A stretch of 64,000 nucleotides of DNA, taken from positions 247,220 through 311,219 of the forward strand of contig NZ_STGX01000003.1 in NCBI RefSeq assembly GCF_004912155.1, written 5' to 3'. Each line of letters opens with the position of its first letter. Position 1 is the stretch's first letter. The notes below the pieces were generated by a model, which saw only the letters and a list, made by a program, of their open reading frames with translations, had not been told where the DNA came from and made no database searches. This document shows, one piece after another, positions 34,739 through 44,369 of this stretch. A program made the position numbers and the translations under genes. The DNA is from Glycomyces paridis (GTDB taxonomy: Bacteria; Actinomycetota; Actinomycetes; Mycobacteriales; Micromonosporaceae).

Positions 34739-37700
34739 TCAGCCGGTCCAGGTGAGCGAGGCCAGCGCCGCCAGCGCCTCCGAGGCGGCGACCGGTTCGG
34801 CCTCGAAGCCGGTGCGCGGCTCCGACCGTCCCCACCCGTAGCGTTCCCGGCCGGACACGACGACGCTGTGCAGCGTCTGCTCCGGGTGCATGTCGACCGC
34901 TCCGACCGAGATGCCCGGGGAGAGTTCGACGAGAATGCGGAGGGCACCCAGGCCGCACGAGACGCCGGGTTCGACCCCGCCGCCCTCCGGCGCGGCGCGC
35001 ATCCAGCCGCGGCTCACGAGCCCGAGGATCTTCCCGACCGGGACCGTGACGTTCTCGAAACGGGTGAGTCGGCCGGTGCTCCGCTCCTCCTCGGTGAAGG
35101 CCATGACGGGCCGCGCGAGCTGCGGGAAGGGCTGCACGAGTTCGTAGTCGGCGAAGACCTCGGCCCAGGCCGCGAGCTCGTCGCCGAGGTGCACGGGGTG
35201 GACGAGGCCGATCGCTGCCTCCGGCGCCAGCGCGATCGCGTCGTCCTCGACGCCGGTGACGGTACGGTCCTCGGCGAGGCGGAACGTGACCGCGCCGTCG
35301 GCGGTCGCGGCCCGCCACACGAGGCGCCGCGCGAGCTGCCACACGAGCGGGTGGCGCACGAAGTGCTCGTCGAACTCCGCGGTGGTCCACGTCCTGCCTT
35401 CCACCATCGCGCGTTCGAGCCGTTTCACCTGGTCGGCGGCGACGGTGCGGAGTTCCTTGCGCAGCAGCGCGAACCGCTTGTAGGCGGCGTCGGCGAGCGC
35501 CTTGTCGTCCTTCGCCCCTGGCTTGGGCAGCGTCTTGCGGGGCTTGCCGTCCTCGTCGGTCGCGAACGGGCGCAGCGACTCGTCGAAGCCGACCCGGAAC
35601 CGCCTGGGCCCGTAGTCGAGGACGAGCGCGTCGGCCTCGCGGAGCCCGAAGTCGGGCACGAGCCGGTCGGCGAGCTGGTCGGTCGACAGGCCCAGTTGTG
35701 CGGCGACGGTGCGGATCTGCTCGTGCGCCTCCCATACGATCGCGTCGAAGCGGGCCTTCTCGGCGATGCCGTTCACGGCGCGCAGGGCCGCGTCGGAGCC
35801 GATCGCGCCGAGCACCCGGAGGCCCTTGACGGCCCGCTGGTGCTGGTTCTCGCCCGGCCAGCGGGCGATGAGCGGCGCGAGCGTGCGCACGGTGTCGTCG
35901 CCGCCGAAGTGGGCCAGCTGCGTCAGGGCCCAGGAGTCTTCCGGCGGACCGCCCGCGGCGACCCACCGTTCGAACAGCGCGAGCGAGAACCGTTCGAGCG
36001 AGGCCCGATCGCAGGTCTCGGCGAGCACCTTCACGCCCGGGTAGTCGTATTCGGGGGTGCCGAGGGCGAGGACCACGATGAGGTTCCGCACGGCCGCGTC
36101 CGGCAGCGCCCCGGCGTCTCCGGCGAGCATGACCTGCGGCAGCGCGGCCGGCACGGCCCAGCCGCCGGGGATCGGGACGGGCACGCCCACGGGCGCGAGC
36201 GGGTCGAGGTCGACCAGCGCGGCGATCGCGGCGGCGGCCTCCTCGCCGTAGGACGCCGCGGCCTTGCGCACGAGGTCGGCGCCTTTGGCGACGGCGACGG
36301 CGCACAGCGCGGTCTCGGCGGCGGTCCGGCGCCGCTTCGCGGTGCCGAGCGCGTCGGGGACGAGGAGCGCGGCCGCGTCCTCGGCGTGGCGGTCGAGCCA
36401 TTCGAGGGCGAACTCGCGCCGGGTCTTCAGGCGCACCAAGGCGTCGGCGGCGTAGCGGGCGGCGGCGAGGCCGCTGATCGGGAGCAGCGTGTCGCTCAGG
36501 TCCACGTGCGTGGCTGCCGCCGCCGCGACCTGTGCGGCGGCGGCGTCGCCGAATCTCGCGAGGACCCGCTGGAGCCGCGACTCCTGGAGGTAGGTGCTGC
36601 CGGTGTTCCAGCGCGGCAGGAGTTCGAGCGCGATGGCCTCGGGCGCCAGGCACAGCATGATCGCCTGATTGTCGGAGCCTCGCTCGTCGAAGCGCTCCGC
36701 CTCCTCGGCCCAGTCCGGTTCGCCGTGATAGGGCCCGGGCCACATGGGGAGCTCGGCCCACGCCTCGCGCTCGCCCTCGGCCCACTCGACCCGTTCGATC
36801 GCGGGCGGCGTCAGTCCCTTCACGACCGTCGCCTTCGTGTCCGCCTTCTCCCACGGCGGTGCGAGGAGCAGCCCCGGCACCGCCTCGTCCGGCACCGCCG
36901 GGAGCCGCTCCTCGGCCCCGACCAGGCTTTGGACGGCCTCTTTGACCCGCGCGTCCTGAAGCGGCAGTGCGACGTGGAGGAGGACCGGGTCGGCGTGCAA
37001 CAAGGCCGCGTACCGCTCGGCGTCAGCGGGGGAGGCGCCCGGGAGCCGGTCGGCGATCGTCCTGAGCGTCCGCTGCGGGAACCGCGCCGCGGCCTCCAAC
37101 GCGAAGGCCATCGCGACCGGGTCGGCGAGCCGGTCGGCCAGAAGGGCGAACGCGGCGTCGGTGGGGATCACCGCGAGCGCCCGGTACACCGTCTTCTTCT
37201 CATCGGAGTCCAAGTGGCCCTCCAGACACCGCTCGATCACCGGCAGCGCGGCGGGGCCGAGCCGATCGAGGAGGTCGGCCAGCTGCGCGGTCCGCACCCA
37301 GAAGAAGCGCATCGAAGACGGTTCGAGGCATTCGAGCTGCTCAGGCGTGGTGACGAATTTCAGGAGCAGGTCCTTGCCCGACCGGTTCCCCTGGTGCGCT
37401 CGGTGCTCCTCGCACACCTCGTCCATCCACGCCCGCTCGCTCGGCACCAGCAGGCTCACCGCGAAGCGGCCCGCCGGGTCGGTTCGGACCTCCTTCAGCG
37501 CGGACACGATCGACGCGTACTCCTCGTCGGAGGCCGACGCGAAGTGCATGCGGATCTCCTCCACCTCGTCCCTGTGATCGAGCAGGGACCAGTTGGTGGA
37601 GGATATCGACCTGCGGACCAGGGCAACGCGTTCGCCCGAACCGGTGGGCGCGATCTCGACGGCGAGCGACTCGGCCAGAGCCGCGGCGGCGAACGGCAGG

Positions 37701-38053
37701 CCGTGCTCGGCGGCGGCCATGTCGAACACTTCGCGCGCCACTGCCCGTTCGGGGGAGACGAAAGACCGGGCGATCGTCAGGACCGCCGCAGCGCCGAGCA
37801 CGTCCGGGCCGCCGTCGAGGAACGCCCGCCCTGCGGCGGCGTACCGCTCGTTGGCCTCGTGGGCGAGGTACTCACGGACTCTCGGCCCCTGCCAGACACG
37901 GAACACCGTGCCCGCACCGGAGTCGATCGCGAGGCGGCGGGGCGCGCCGCTTCCGCGTCGTGGCTGCACGAACCGCCGCCACGCTTTGGGGAGGACGAAC
38001 GCGTCCTCGTCCGGCAGCGCGGCGTCGTTCGCCGTGGAGGTCTCGTCGATCAT
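34739..38053 (-). CDS. DUF4132-domain protein (MolR-like), large
   Basis: A 1104-aa cytoplasmic protein. Helical HEAT-like repeats fill the middle (AAQVAAAAATHVDLSDTLL and similar), and the C-terminal DUF4132 domain starts near LRKELRTVAADQVKRLERAM with the hallmark FDEHFVRHPLVWQLARRLVW. Such proteins occur singly in actinobacteria and proteobacteria with no settled function. ATG 38053 is chosen because TAGACT (38061-38066, minus strand) 7 nt upstream predicts a leaderless mRNA. It converges with the beta-propeller gene, 13 nt apart. Confidence 0.82.
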   Translation of the reverse strand: MIDETSTANDAALPDEDAFVLPKAWRRFVQPRRGSGAPRRLAIDSGAGTVFRVWQGPRVREYLAHEANERYAAAGRAFLDGGPDVLGAAAVLTIARSFVSPERAVAREVFDMAAAEHGLPFAAAALAESLAVEIAPTGSGERVALVRRSISSTNWSLLDHRDEVEEIRMHFASASDEEYASIVSALKEVRTDPAGRFAVSLLVPSERAWMDEVCEEHRAHQGNRSGKDLLLKFVTTPEQLECLEPSSMRFFWVRTAQLADLLDRLGPAALPVIERCLEGHLDSDEKKTVYRALAVIPTDAAFALLADRLADPVAMAFALEAAARFPQRTLRTIADRLPGASPADAERYAALLHADPVLLHVALPLQDARVKEAVQSLVGAEERLPAVPDEAVPGLLLAPPWEKADTKATVVKGLTPPAIERVEWAEGEREAWAELPMWPGPYHGEPDWAEEAERFDERGSDNQAIMLCLAPEAIALELLPRWNTGSTYLQESRLQRVLARFGDAAAAQVAAAAATHVDLSDTLLPISGLAAARYAADALVRLKTRREFALEWLDRHAEDAAALLVPDALGTAKRRRTAAETALCAVAVAKGADLVRKAAASYGEEAAAAIAALVDLDPLAPVGVPVPIPGGWAVPAALPQVMLAGDAGALPDAAVRNLIVVLALGTPEYDYPGVKVLAETCDRASLERFSLALFERWVAAGGPPEDSWALTQLAHFGGDDTVRTLAPLIARWPGENQHQRAVKGLRVLGAIGSDAALRAVNGIAEKARFDAIVWEAHEQIRTVAAQLGLSTDQLADRLVPDFGLREADALVLDYGPRRFRVGFDESLRPFATDEDGKPRKTLPKPGAKDDKALADAAYKRFALLRKELRTVAADQVKRLERAMVEGRTWTTAEFDEHFVRHPLVWQLARRLVWRAATADGAVTFRLAEDRTVTGVEDDAIALAPEAAIGLVHPVHLGDELAAWAEVFADYELVQPFPQLARPVMAFTEEERSTGRLTRFENVTVPVGKILGLVSRGWMRAAPEGGGVEPGVSCGLGALRILVELSPGISVGAVDMHPEQTLHSVVVSGRERYGWGRSEPRTGFEAEPVAASEALAALASLTWTG

Positions 38054-38060
38054 GGTCGAC

Positions 38061-38066
38061 AGTCTA
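38061..38066 (-). promoter_or_regulatory. -10 box of the DUF4132 gene
   Basis: TAGACT on the minus strand lies 7 nt from ATG 38053. The spacing fits a leaderless transcript, and no ribosome site is present. Confidence 0.45.
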
Positions 38067-38120
38067 GGAATCGGGTGCGACAGGCCGCCTCGAACATGCG
38101 ACTCCAAGGGCCGCTTCGCC

Positions 38121-39047
38121 TCAGCGCACCCGCACCGCCGCCGGCCGGACCGTGATCGTGAACGCCGACGTCTCGCCGAGGTCCTCGCCGTCGATCTCCA
38201 GGACCCTCGGCCGCGACAGCTCGACCACGACCTTCCGCGCCCTCGCGTGGGCGGCCGTCTCGGCGCTCCTGGCCTTGTCCCCGCCGCCGAAGAGGCGCCG
38301 GATGCCGTTGTCCCACACGAACGACCGGAGCGTGTCGAGCCACTGGCCGACCCCCTCGGCGCTGAGGAGGAGCAGGTCCAGTTCGCCGTCCGCCGGGTCC
38401 GCGTCGGGCAGGAGCGTCACGCCCCCTTGCAGCGTCCCGCAGTTGCCGACCATGAGCGTGTGCCCCGACTCGGCCTCCGGCTCCCCGCCGTCGACGGCGA
38501 TCGTGAAGTCCACGACCTCGGTCGCCGAGAGCGCCCGGCCCAGCGACTCCACATAGGCCAGCCACCCGACCTTGCTCTTGAGGTCCTCGTCCGTCTCCAC
38601 GATCATGTGCGCGTCGATGCCGAAACCGGCGATGACCGCGAAGGCCCGGCTCACCGGCCCGTCCTCGACCTCCGCTTCGACCCAGCCGAGGTCGATCGCC
38701 CGCGACTCGCCCCCGAAGGCCCGGCCGAGCGCGCCCGCGAGGTCGCCCACCGGCACCCCGAGGTTGCGTGCCAGCAGGTTCCCGGTGCCCAGCGGCACGA
38801 TCACCAGCTCGGCCTCCGACTCCTCCTCCGCGAGCCGCTCGGCCACGGCCCGCACCGTCCCGTCGCCGCCCGCCGCGACCACCACGCCCGCACCGGCTGC
38901 CAGCGCCTCGCCCGCCGCGCCCCGGCCCGGGTCCTCCGGCGTCGTCTCGTACCAGGAGACCGGCCCGGCCCCCTCCGGCAACGCCGTCTCGAGGTCCTCC
39001 CGGGAGGTCTTCGAAGGATTCCACACGATCGCGATCCGGTCGGCCAT
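38121..39047 (-). CDS. diacylglycerol/lipid kinase family protein
   Basis: A 308-aa kinase of the DAGK catalytic family. The nucleotide motif GGDGTVRAVAERL follows the IVWNPSK strand, and PLGTGNLLARNLGVP is the second signature; the C-terminal beta domain ends ITVRPAAVRVR. It phosphorylates a lipid or lipid-like alcohol at the membrane; the exact substrate is uncertain. ATG 39047 is preceded by GGGGACGGGA. Confidence 0.87.
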   Translation of the reverse strand: MADRIAIVWNPSKTSREDLETALPEGAGPVSWYETTPEDPGRGAAGEALAAGAGVVVAAGGDGTVRAVAERLAEEESEAELVIVPLGTGNLLARNLGVPVGDLAGALGRAFGGESRAIDLGWVEAEVEDGPVSRAFAVIAGFGIDAHMIVETDEDLKSKVGWLAYVESLGRALSATEVVDFTIAVDGGEPEAESGHTLMVGNCGTLQGGVTLLPDADPADGELDLLLLSAEGVGQWLDTLRSFVWDNGIRRLFGGGDKARSAETAAHARARKVVVELSRPRVLEIDGEDLGETSAFTITVRPAAVRVR

Positions 39048-39185
39048 TCCCGTCCCCTTCACCTGATATGCCTGCCCTTCCACCCTATGCGACCAATGGT
39101 CCGCAGCTCCCCTTGCCGCTGAACGCGAAACCCCGCCCTCGATGCACCGGCCCGACCGCGCGCAGTGACCGGCGTTACTCGGCAG

Positions 39186-39191
39186 TAGAGT
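39186..39191 (+). promoter_or_regulatory. -10 box of the M28 peptidase gene
   Basis: TAGAGT fits a -10 element and overlaps an upstream in-frame GTG at 39190, ruling that out as the start and supporting ATG 39253. Confidence 0.45.
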
Positions 39192-39252
39192 GGCGCCCGA
39201 GGGGCCGCCCGAACCCCTCGGCCCCGCCGTCCCGAGTCCCGAGGAGCCGCAC

Positions 39253-41574
39253 ATGCCCGGCCGCATCCTGAACCTGCCCGACCGGCCGCTGGCCTCCCTC
39301 GCCGCGCTGCTCGCGCTGGCGGCGCTCGGCGTCGTCAACTGGGCCGTCAACGCCTCGTCCCCGGAGCCCGCCCCGGCCGACGCGCCCGCCGCCGACTTCT
39401 CGGCCGACCGCGCCTGGGACACGGTCGAGGCGATCGCGGTCGAGCCGCACCCGATGGGCACGCCCGAGAAGGACCGCGTGCGCGACCACCTCGTCCAAGC
39501 GCTCACCGACCTCGGCTTCGACGTGGCCGTCGAGACCGAACTCGCCCGCGACCAGGAGGACGGCACCGCCCGCTTCGGCCTGGTCGACAACATCGTCGCC
39601 ACCCTCCCCGGCACCGACTCGACCGGGACGGTCCTGCTCACCTCCCACTACGACTCGGTGCCCTCCGGGCCCGGCGCGGCCGACGCCGCCTCCGGCGTGG
39701 CCGCACTGGTCGAGACCGCGCGGGCGCTGAGCCTCGAAGGACCCCACCGCAACGACCTCGTCGTGCTCCTCACCGACGGCGAGGAGATGGGCCTGTTCGG
39801 CGCCGAGGCCTACGCCCGCTCCCACCCCGCCGGCGAGGCGCCCACCGTCGTCCACAACCTGGAGGCCCGCGGCGTCTCCGGCCCCTCCCTCATGTTCGAG
39901 ACCTCCACCGAGAACGCCGCCCTCATCGATCTCTTCGCAAGCGCCGCACCGCACCCGCACGGCGACTCCTCCGCGATCGAGGCCTACCGGCAGCTGCCCA
40001 ACGACACCGACTTCACCCGGTTCCACGAGGCCGGGTACATCGGCTTGAACAACGCCTTCATCGGCGGCGCCTCCTGGTACCACTCGCCGTACGACGACAC
40101 CGACCACCTCGACCCGGCCAGCCTCCAGCACCACGGCGAGAACGCCCTCGGCACCGCCCGCGCGCTCGTCGGCATGGACCTCGCCGACCTGGAATCCGAC
40201 CACGACCAGACGTTCTTCGGCTTCTTCGGCCTCCTCGTCCACTACGGCGAGGGCTGGAACCTCCCGGTCGCGCTCCTGGGCCTCGCCGCCGTCGCCTTCG
40301 CCGCCGCCCTCGCCCGCTCCCGCGGCCTCCTCACACTCCCGCGCCTGGGCCTCGCCGCGCTCTCCTTCGCCGCGCCGATCCTGGCCGCGGCCGCCGCCGC
40401 GATCGGCCTGTGGCCCGCGCTCCAGGCCCTGCGGCCCGGCTACGGCGACACGTACGGGCTGCTGTTCGATCGCACCTGGTACTTCCTGGCGCTGCTGGCC
40501 TTCGGCCTTGCCGCCGTCACCGCCTGGTATGTCGCCGTGCGCCGCAGGCTCGGACCGGCCGCCGCCGCGCTCGCGCCCCTCGCGTGGCTCGCGGTCCTCG
40601 GCACCGCCACGGCCTTCGCCGTGCCCGGCCTGTCCTTCGTGTTCGCGGTGCCAGCCCTCGCGGCCGTGGGCCTCGTGGCCGCGATGGTCCTCGAACCGCG
40701 CTCGCGGCGCCTGCGCCTGCTCGGCTACGGGCTCTTCGCGGTCGCGCTCGTCCCCGCGGTGGTGCAGCTGAGCTGGACCTCGAACCTCGTCGAGGCCTTC
40801 GGCATGGAGCTGGCGGCCGTCCCGGCGGTCCTCATCGTCCTCTTCGCCGCCACGGCGCTGCCGCTGCTGACCCTGGCGCGCCGCCTCGACGGCCGCCCCG
40901 GGCGCCTCGTACCCGCGCTCGCCGCCGTGGCGGCCCTCGCCCTCGTCGGCACCGGCCTCGCCGTCGACCGCTTCGGCCCCGACCACCCGCGCCAGGCCTA
41001 CCTCTCCTATGTGCTCGACACCGAGAACGGCACGGCCGCATGGGTCTCGACCGACCTGAACCGCTCCGAGTGGACCTCCCGCCTCGTCACCGAGGACGGC
41101 CTGGAGGACTCCGGCCTGCCCGCCGCCTACACTGAGTCGGCCGCGCCGGGCACCGGCCACGGGCCCGCCGACGCGCTCGACCTCCCCGCGCCCCTCGCCG
41201 TGTTCACCGCTCGCACCGCCGACTCGGCCACGCTCCAGGTCTCCTCGCCGCGCGGCGCGAACACGATGTGGCTCGCCGTCCACGGCGAACCCGTGAGCGC
41301 CGAGGTCACCCTGGCCGACGGCACCACCGCCGAGGTCGCGATCGAGGCACCCGCCGAGCCGGGCGACCCGAACCGGATCTGGTTCTACGACGTGCCCGCC
41401 GAGGGCTTCACCCTCACGCTCCACGGGGACGCCGACGCGTTCGACGTCACGGTCTTCGACCAGACGCACGGCATCGAGGGGATCGACGGGTACACCGAGC
41501 GCCCCGAAGGCCTCATGCGCTCCCGCGACCGCCTCTCCGACACCGTGACCGTGGCGGCGCCCGCCACCGGGTGA
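39253..41574 (+). CDS. membrane M28-family zinc peptidase
   Basis: A 773-aa protein. An N-terminal helix (residues about 11-31) is followed by a co-catalytic zinc aminopeptidase domain: His/Asp in SHYDSVPSGPG, Asp in ADAASGVAALVE, the Glu pair in TDGEEMGLFGAEAY, and late His in GASWYHSPYDDTDHL. About eight further helices follow, then a soluble C-terminal beta domain. The layout matches the vacuolar Pff1-like M28 peptidases, with catalysis on the outer face. ATG 39253 has GAGGAG 7 nt upstream. Substrate unknown. Confidence 0.87.
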   Translation: MPGRILNLPDRPLASLAALLALAALGVVNWAVNASSPEPAPADAPAADFSADRAWDTVEAIAVEPHPMGTPEKDRVRDHLVQALTDLGFDVAVETELARDQEDGTARFGLVDNIVATLPGTDSTGTVLLTSHYDSVPSGPGAADAASGVAALVETARALSLEGPHRNDLVVLLTDGEEMGLFGAEAYARSHPAGEAPTVVHNLEARGVSGPSLMFETSTENAALIDLFASAAPHPHGDSSAIEAYRQLPNDTDFTRFHEAGYIGLNNAFIGGASWYHSPYDDTDHLDPASLQHHGENALGTARALVGMDLADLESDHDQTFFGFFGLLVHYGEGWNLPVALLGLAAVAFAAALARSRGLLTLPRLGLAALSFAAPILAAAAAAIGLWPALQALRPGYGDTYGLLFDRTWYFLALLAFGLAAVTAWYVAVRRRLGPAAAALAPLAWLAVLGTATAFAVPGLSFVFAVPALAAVGLVAAMVLEPRSRRLRLLGYGLFAVALVPAVVQLSWTSNLVEAFGMELAAVPAVLIVLFAATALPLLTLARRLDGRPGRLVPALAAVAALALVGTGLAVDRFGPDHPRQAYLSYVLDTENGTAAWVSTDLNRSEWTSRLVTEDGLEDSGLPAAYTESAAPGTGHGPADALDLPAPLAVFTARTADSATLQVSSPRGANTMWLAVHGEPVSAEVTLADGTTAEVAIEAPAEPGDPNRIWFYDVPAEGFTLTLHGDADAFDVTVFDQTHGIEGIDGYTERPEGLMRSRDRLSDTVTVAAPATG

Positions 41575-41575
41575 G

Positions 41576-42148
41576 TCAGCGCGGCATCGAGCCGACGAGC
41601 GACTCCTGGAGCATCGTCAGCCACTCGTAGACCATCATCAGACCGTCGCGCGGGTCGTCCTCGGGCAGGTCGCCGAGCGCCTCCAGGGACGCCTCGTCGA
41701 CGATCCCGAGGCGGCTGGCGACGGTGAGCCGCAGGTCGTTGAGCGCGCCGAGCCACCGGCGGCAGTCCTCGGGCCCCAGGACCAGCGGGCCCTCGCCGAG
41801 CGACTCCAGCGAGGCGACCAGCGCCGCCGCGTCCTCGTGCTTGCGGGCGCGCAGGTCGCCCTCGGTGTAGCGGCGGAACTCCGCCGAGGCCGCCGCCGCG
41901 TCGCCGCCGGGGCCCGACTCGGTGTACGCGTCGGGGAACAGCCTTGCCAGCGCCGGGTCGGCGGGCCGTTCGCTCGGCCCCTCGCGGAACGCGGAGGCGA
42001 TGAGGTCCTCCGCGCCGCCGCCCGCGGGCCGCTCGCGCGCGTCGATGAGTTCGAGCATCTGCCGGGCGTACCCGGCGAGGAGCGCGGCCTCGTAGTCCTC
42101 GAACTCGACCTCGGCGCCACCCTCGGCGAGCGTGAAGTACCGCGCCAT
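41576..42148 (-). CDS. DUF2017 protein
   Basis: A 190-aa cytoplasmic helical protein. It begins ARYFTLAEGGAEVEFEDYEA and ends DPRDGLMMVYEWLTMLQESL, both typical of DUF2017. This family is almost always encoded next to clpS in actinobacteria and may act with the Clp protease; no activity is known. ATG 42148 overlaps the clpS stop by one base (TGATG). It converges with the M28 gene at 1 nt. Confidence 0.87.
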   Translation of the reverse strand: MARYFTLAEGGAEVEFEDYEAALLAGYARQMLELIDARERPAGGGAEDLIASAFREGPSERPADPALARLFPDAYTESGPGGDAAAASAEFRRYTEGDLRARKHEDAAALVASLESLGEGPLVLGPEDCRRWLGALNDLRLTVASRLGIVDEASLEALGDLPEDDPRDGLMMVYEWLTMLQESLVGSMPR

Positions 42149-42501
42149 CAGCGGTCCTGCCGCAGCGTCGCCCACAGGCCGTAGCCGTGCATCGCCTGCA
42201 CGTCGCGCTCCATCTCCTCGCGGGTGCCGCTGGAGACGACCGCCCTGCCCTTGTGGTGGACGTCGAGCATGAGCCGGTTCGCCTCCGGCTCGGGGAACCC
42301 GAAGTACGACTCGAAGACGTACGTCACGTAGCTCATGAGGTTGACCGGGTCGTCGTGGACGATCGTGATCCACGGGAGGTCGGGGTCGGCGGTCGCCTCA
42401 GGCGTCGCCGTCCGTTCGGTCTCGACCGGCGAGCCGAGCGCGGCGACCGGGGGCACGGCGCGGGGGAGGACTGCGGAGGACGGGCGGGCGCTCACGCCCA
42501 C
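42148..42501 (-). CDS. clpS: ClpS adaptor of the ClpAP/ClpCP protease
   Basis: Delivers N-degron substrates to the Clp unfoldase. The core [20 protein letters not shown] carries the substrate-pocket Asp-Asp-Pro-Val-Asn, followed by [10 protein letters not shown] and a C-terminal ATL strand. A 35-residue, Pro/Ala-rich N-terminal extension precedes the core, so the protein (117 aa) is slightly longer than usual. GTG 42501 is the first start; GTG 42495 is equally possible. The pair with DUF2017 forms a two-gene operon. Confidence 0.93.
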   Translation of the reverse strand: MGVSARPSSAVLPRAVPPVAALGSPVETERTATPEATADPDLPWITIVHDDPVNLMSYVTYVFESYFGFPEPEANRLMLDVHHKGRAVVSSGTREEMERDVQAMHGYGLWATLRQDR

Positions 42502-42578
42502 AATGCTGCCATCCGCCCGCCGCCCCCGGTCGGACCGCCCCCGGCGAAAGCGAACCGGATCGCCCCGCCCTCGCTAGG

Positions 42579-42595
42579 CTTGCCGAAACGGCAAG
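42579..42595. promoter_or_regulatory. inverted repeat just after a -10 box
   Basis: CTTGCCG-AAA-CGGCAAG is a perfect 7-bp dyad that abuts TAGGCT (42575-42580), a possible -10, in the divergent clpS/methyltransferase gap. It looks like an operator for the methyltransferase. The protein that binds it is not apparent. Confidence 0.4.
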
Positions 42596-42659
42596 AAAAC
42601 TTGCGGATTCGGCCGCCGCGGCGAATCCTGGAGGCACCTACGGCGTTCGGAGACCGACC

Positions 42660-43295
42660 ATGCACCAGCACGACACCGACGACCCGGCCGCGTTCTGGGA
42701 GCGGCACTACAGCTCCTCCGACCGGATCTGGAGCGGCCGGGCCAACCCCGTCCTAGCCGCGACCGTCGCGGACCTCCCGCCCGGCCGCGCCCTCGACCTC
42801 GGCTGCGGCGAAGGCGGCGACGCGGTCCACCTCGCCGCCGCGGGCTGGCAGGTCACCGCCGTCGACGTCTCGGCCACCGCCCTCGCCCGCACCCGCGAGC
42901 ACGCCGCCGCCGCGGGCGTCGCCGACGCCGTCGCCACCGAGCGCCACGACCTCGCCGACTACTCGCCCGCGGGCGAGTTCGACCTCGTCTCCGCCCAGTT
43001 CCTCCAGTCGCCGCTCGAATTCGAGCGCGCCTCGGTGCTGCGCCGCGCCGCCGACGCGCTCGTCGTCGGCGGCCTGCTCCTCGTGGTCGACCACGGCTCG
43101 GCCCCCTCCTGGGGCTGGCGCCACGACCACCACGTCGAGTTCCCCAGCCCCGCCGAGCTCTACGAGGGGCTCGGCCTCGACGAGGCCCGCTTCCGCCCCG
43201 AGCGGCTCGAATCGCCCGAGCGCGACGCCGTCGGCCCCGACGGCGAGGCCGGCCGCATCACCGACACCGTCGTGGCCGTCCGCAGGATCGCCTGA
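42660..43295 (+). CDS. class I SAM-dependent methyltransferase (TehB-like)
   Basis: A 211-aa methyltransferase. It begins with FWERHYSSSDRIWSGRANP, then motif I ALDLGCGEGGDAVHLAAAG and acidic VTAVDVS, and ends after LLLVVDHGSAPSWGWRHDHH. The start and motif I match the group around TehB and thiopurine methyltransferases, which protect against tellurite, thiols or xenobiotics. ATG 42660 has GGAGA 8 nt upstream. Single gene with its own promoter. Confidence 0.85.
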   Translation: MHQHDTDDPAAFWERHYSSSDRIWSGRANPVLAATVADLPPGRALDLGCGEGGDAVHLAAAGWQVTAVDVSATALARTREHAAAAGVADAVATERHDLADYSPAGEFDLVSAQFLQSPLEFERASVLRRAADALVVGGLLLVVDHGSAPSWGWRHDHHVEFPSPAELYEGLGLDEARFRPERLESPERDAVGPDGEAGRITDTVVAVRRIA

Positions 43296-43324
43296 GCCAC
43301 TGCGCCCCAACGGGACCGGAGCGT

Positions 43325-43366
43325 CCGAACGCCGTTCGGCAAAGGCTTACACGGCGGCGTTAGGAT
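43325..43366 (+). promoter_or_regulatory. inverted repeat and -10 before the aldo/keto reductase
   Basis: CCGAAC-GCC-GTTCGG (43325-43339) is a perfect 6-bp dyad at the expected -35 region of TAGGAT (43361-43366). It may be an operator or the end hairpin of the methyltransferase gene. Confidence 0.35.
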
Positions 43367-43390
43367 GAAACCCCACCGCTTGGAGGACCC

Positions 43391-44362
43391 ATGGAGTACA
43401 CCCAGTTGGGACGCGCCGGCGTCAAGGTGTCGAGGATCGTCCTCGGCACCATGAACTTCGGCCCCGCCACCGACGAGGACGAGGCGCACCGGATCATGGA
43501 CCGGGCGCTCGAACTCGGCGTCAACTTCTTCGACACCGCCAACGTCTACGGCCGCGCCCGCAAGGGCTGGACCGAGCAGATCGTGGGCCGCTGGCTCGCC
43601 TCGCGGCCCGAGGCCCGCGACAAGATCGTCCTCGCCACCAAGGTCTACCAGGTCATGGCCGAGGGCCCCAACGAGCGCGGCCTCTCCGCCTACCACATCA
43701 GGGCCCAGATCGAGGCCTCCCTCAAGCGCCTCCAGACCGACCGGATCGACCTCTACCAGTTCCACCACCTCGACCGCACGGTCCAGTGGGAGGAGATCTG
43801 GCAGGCGATCGACGTCCTGGTGGCCCAGGGCAAGGTCGTCTACACCGGCTCCTCGAACTTCGCCGGCTGGACGATCGCCCGCGCCAACGAGCAGGCCGCC
43901 AGGCGCGGCGGACTCGGCCTCGTCTCCGAGCAGTCGATCTACAGCCTCATCAACCGCAACATCGAACTCGAGGTCGTCCCCGCGGCCCAGCACTACGGCC
44001 TCGGCGTCATCCCCTGGTCGCCCCTCGGCGGCGGACTCCTCGGCGGCGTCCTCGCCAAGGCCGAGGGCTCCTGGCGCCGCGCCGAACCGCACATGCTGGA
44101 GGCGATCGAACGGCACCGGCCGCAGCTGGAGCGCTACGAGGCGCTGGCGGCCGACAAGGGCGTCAGCCCCGCGATCCTCGGCCTCGCCTGGGTCCTGAGC
44201 CGGCCCGGCGTGACCGGCCCGATCATCGGCCCGCGCACCGTCTCGCAGTTGGAGGACGCCGTGGCGGCCCTCGACGTCGAGCTCGACGAGACCGACCTCC
44301 AGACCCTCGACGAGCTCTTCCCCGGCCCCGGCGGCGCCGCCCCCGAGGCCTACGCCTGGTAG
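43391..44362 (+). CDS. aldo/keto reductase
   Basis: A 323-aa NADPH-dependent reductase of the YhdN/IolS-like branch. Catalytic Asp and Tyr lie in FFDTANVYGR, Lys in LATKVY, His in YQFHHLD; the NADP-binding tail reads GPIIGPRTVSQLEDAVAAL. Carbonyl substrate unknown. ATG 43391 follows TTGGAGGA. A canonical terminator with T-run comes directly after. Confidence 0.9.
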   Translation: MEYTQLGRAGVKVSRIVLGTMNFGPATDEDEAHRIMDRALELGVNFFDTANVYGRARKGWTEQIVGRWLASRPEARDKIVLATKVYQVMAEGPNERGLSAYHIRAQIEASLKRLQTDRIDLYQFHHLDRTVQWEEIWQAIDVLVAQGKVVYTGSSNFAGWTIARANEQAARRGGLGLVSEQSIYSLINRNIELEVVPAAQHYGLGVIPWSPLGGGLLGGVLAKAEGSWRRAEPHMLEAIERHRPQLERYEALAADKGVSPAILGLAWVLSRPGVTGPIIGPRTVSQLEDAVAALDVELDETDLQTLDELFPGPGGAAPEAYAW

Positions 44363-44369
44363 CGCGCTC

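Noticed and set aside
39190-39252. GTG 39190 as start of the M28 peptidase
   Set aside because: It overlaps the TAGAGT -10 box, and ATG 39253 has a good ribosome site and starts just before the first helix.
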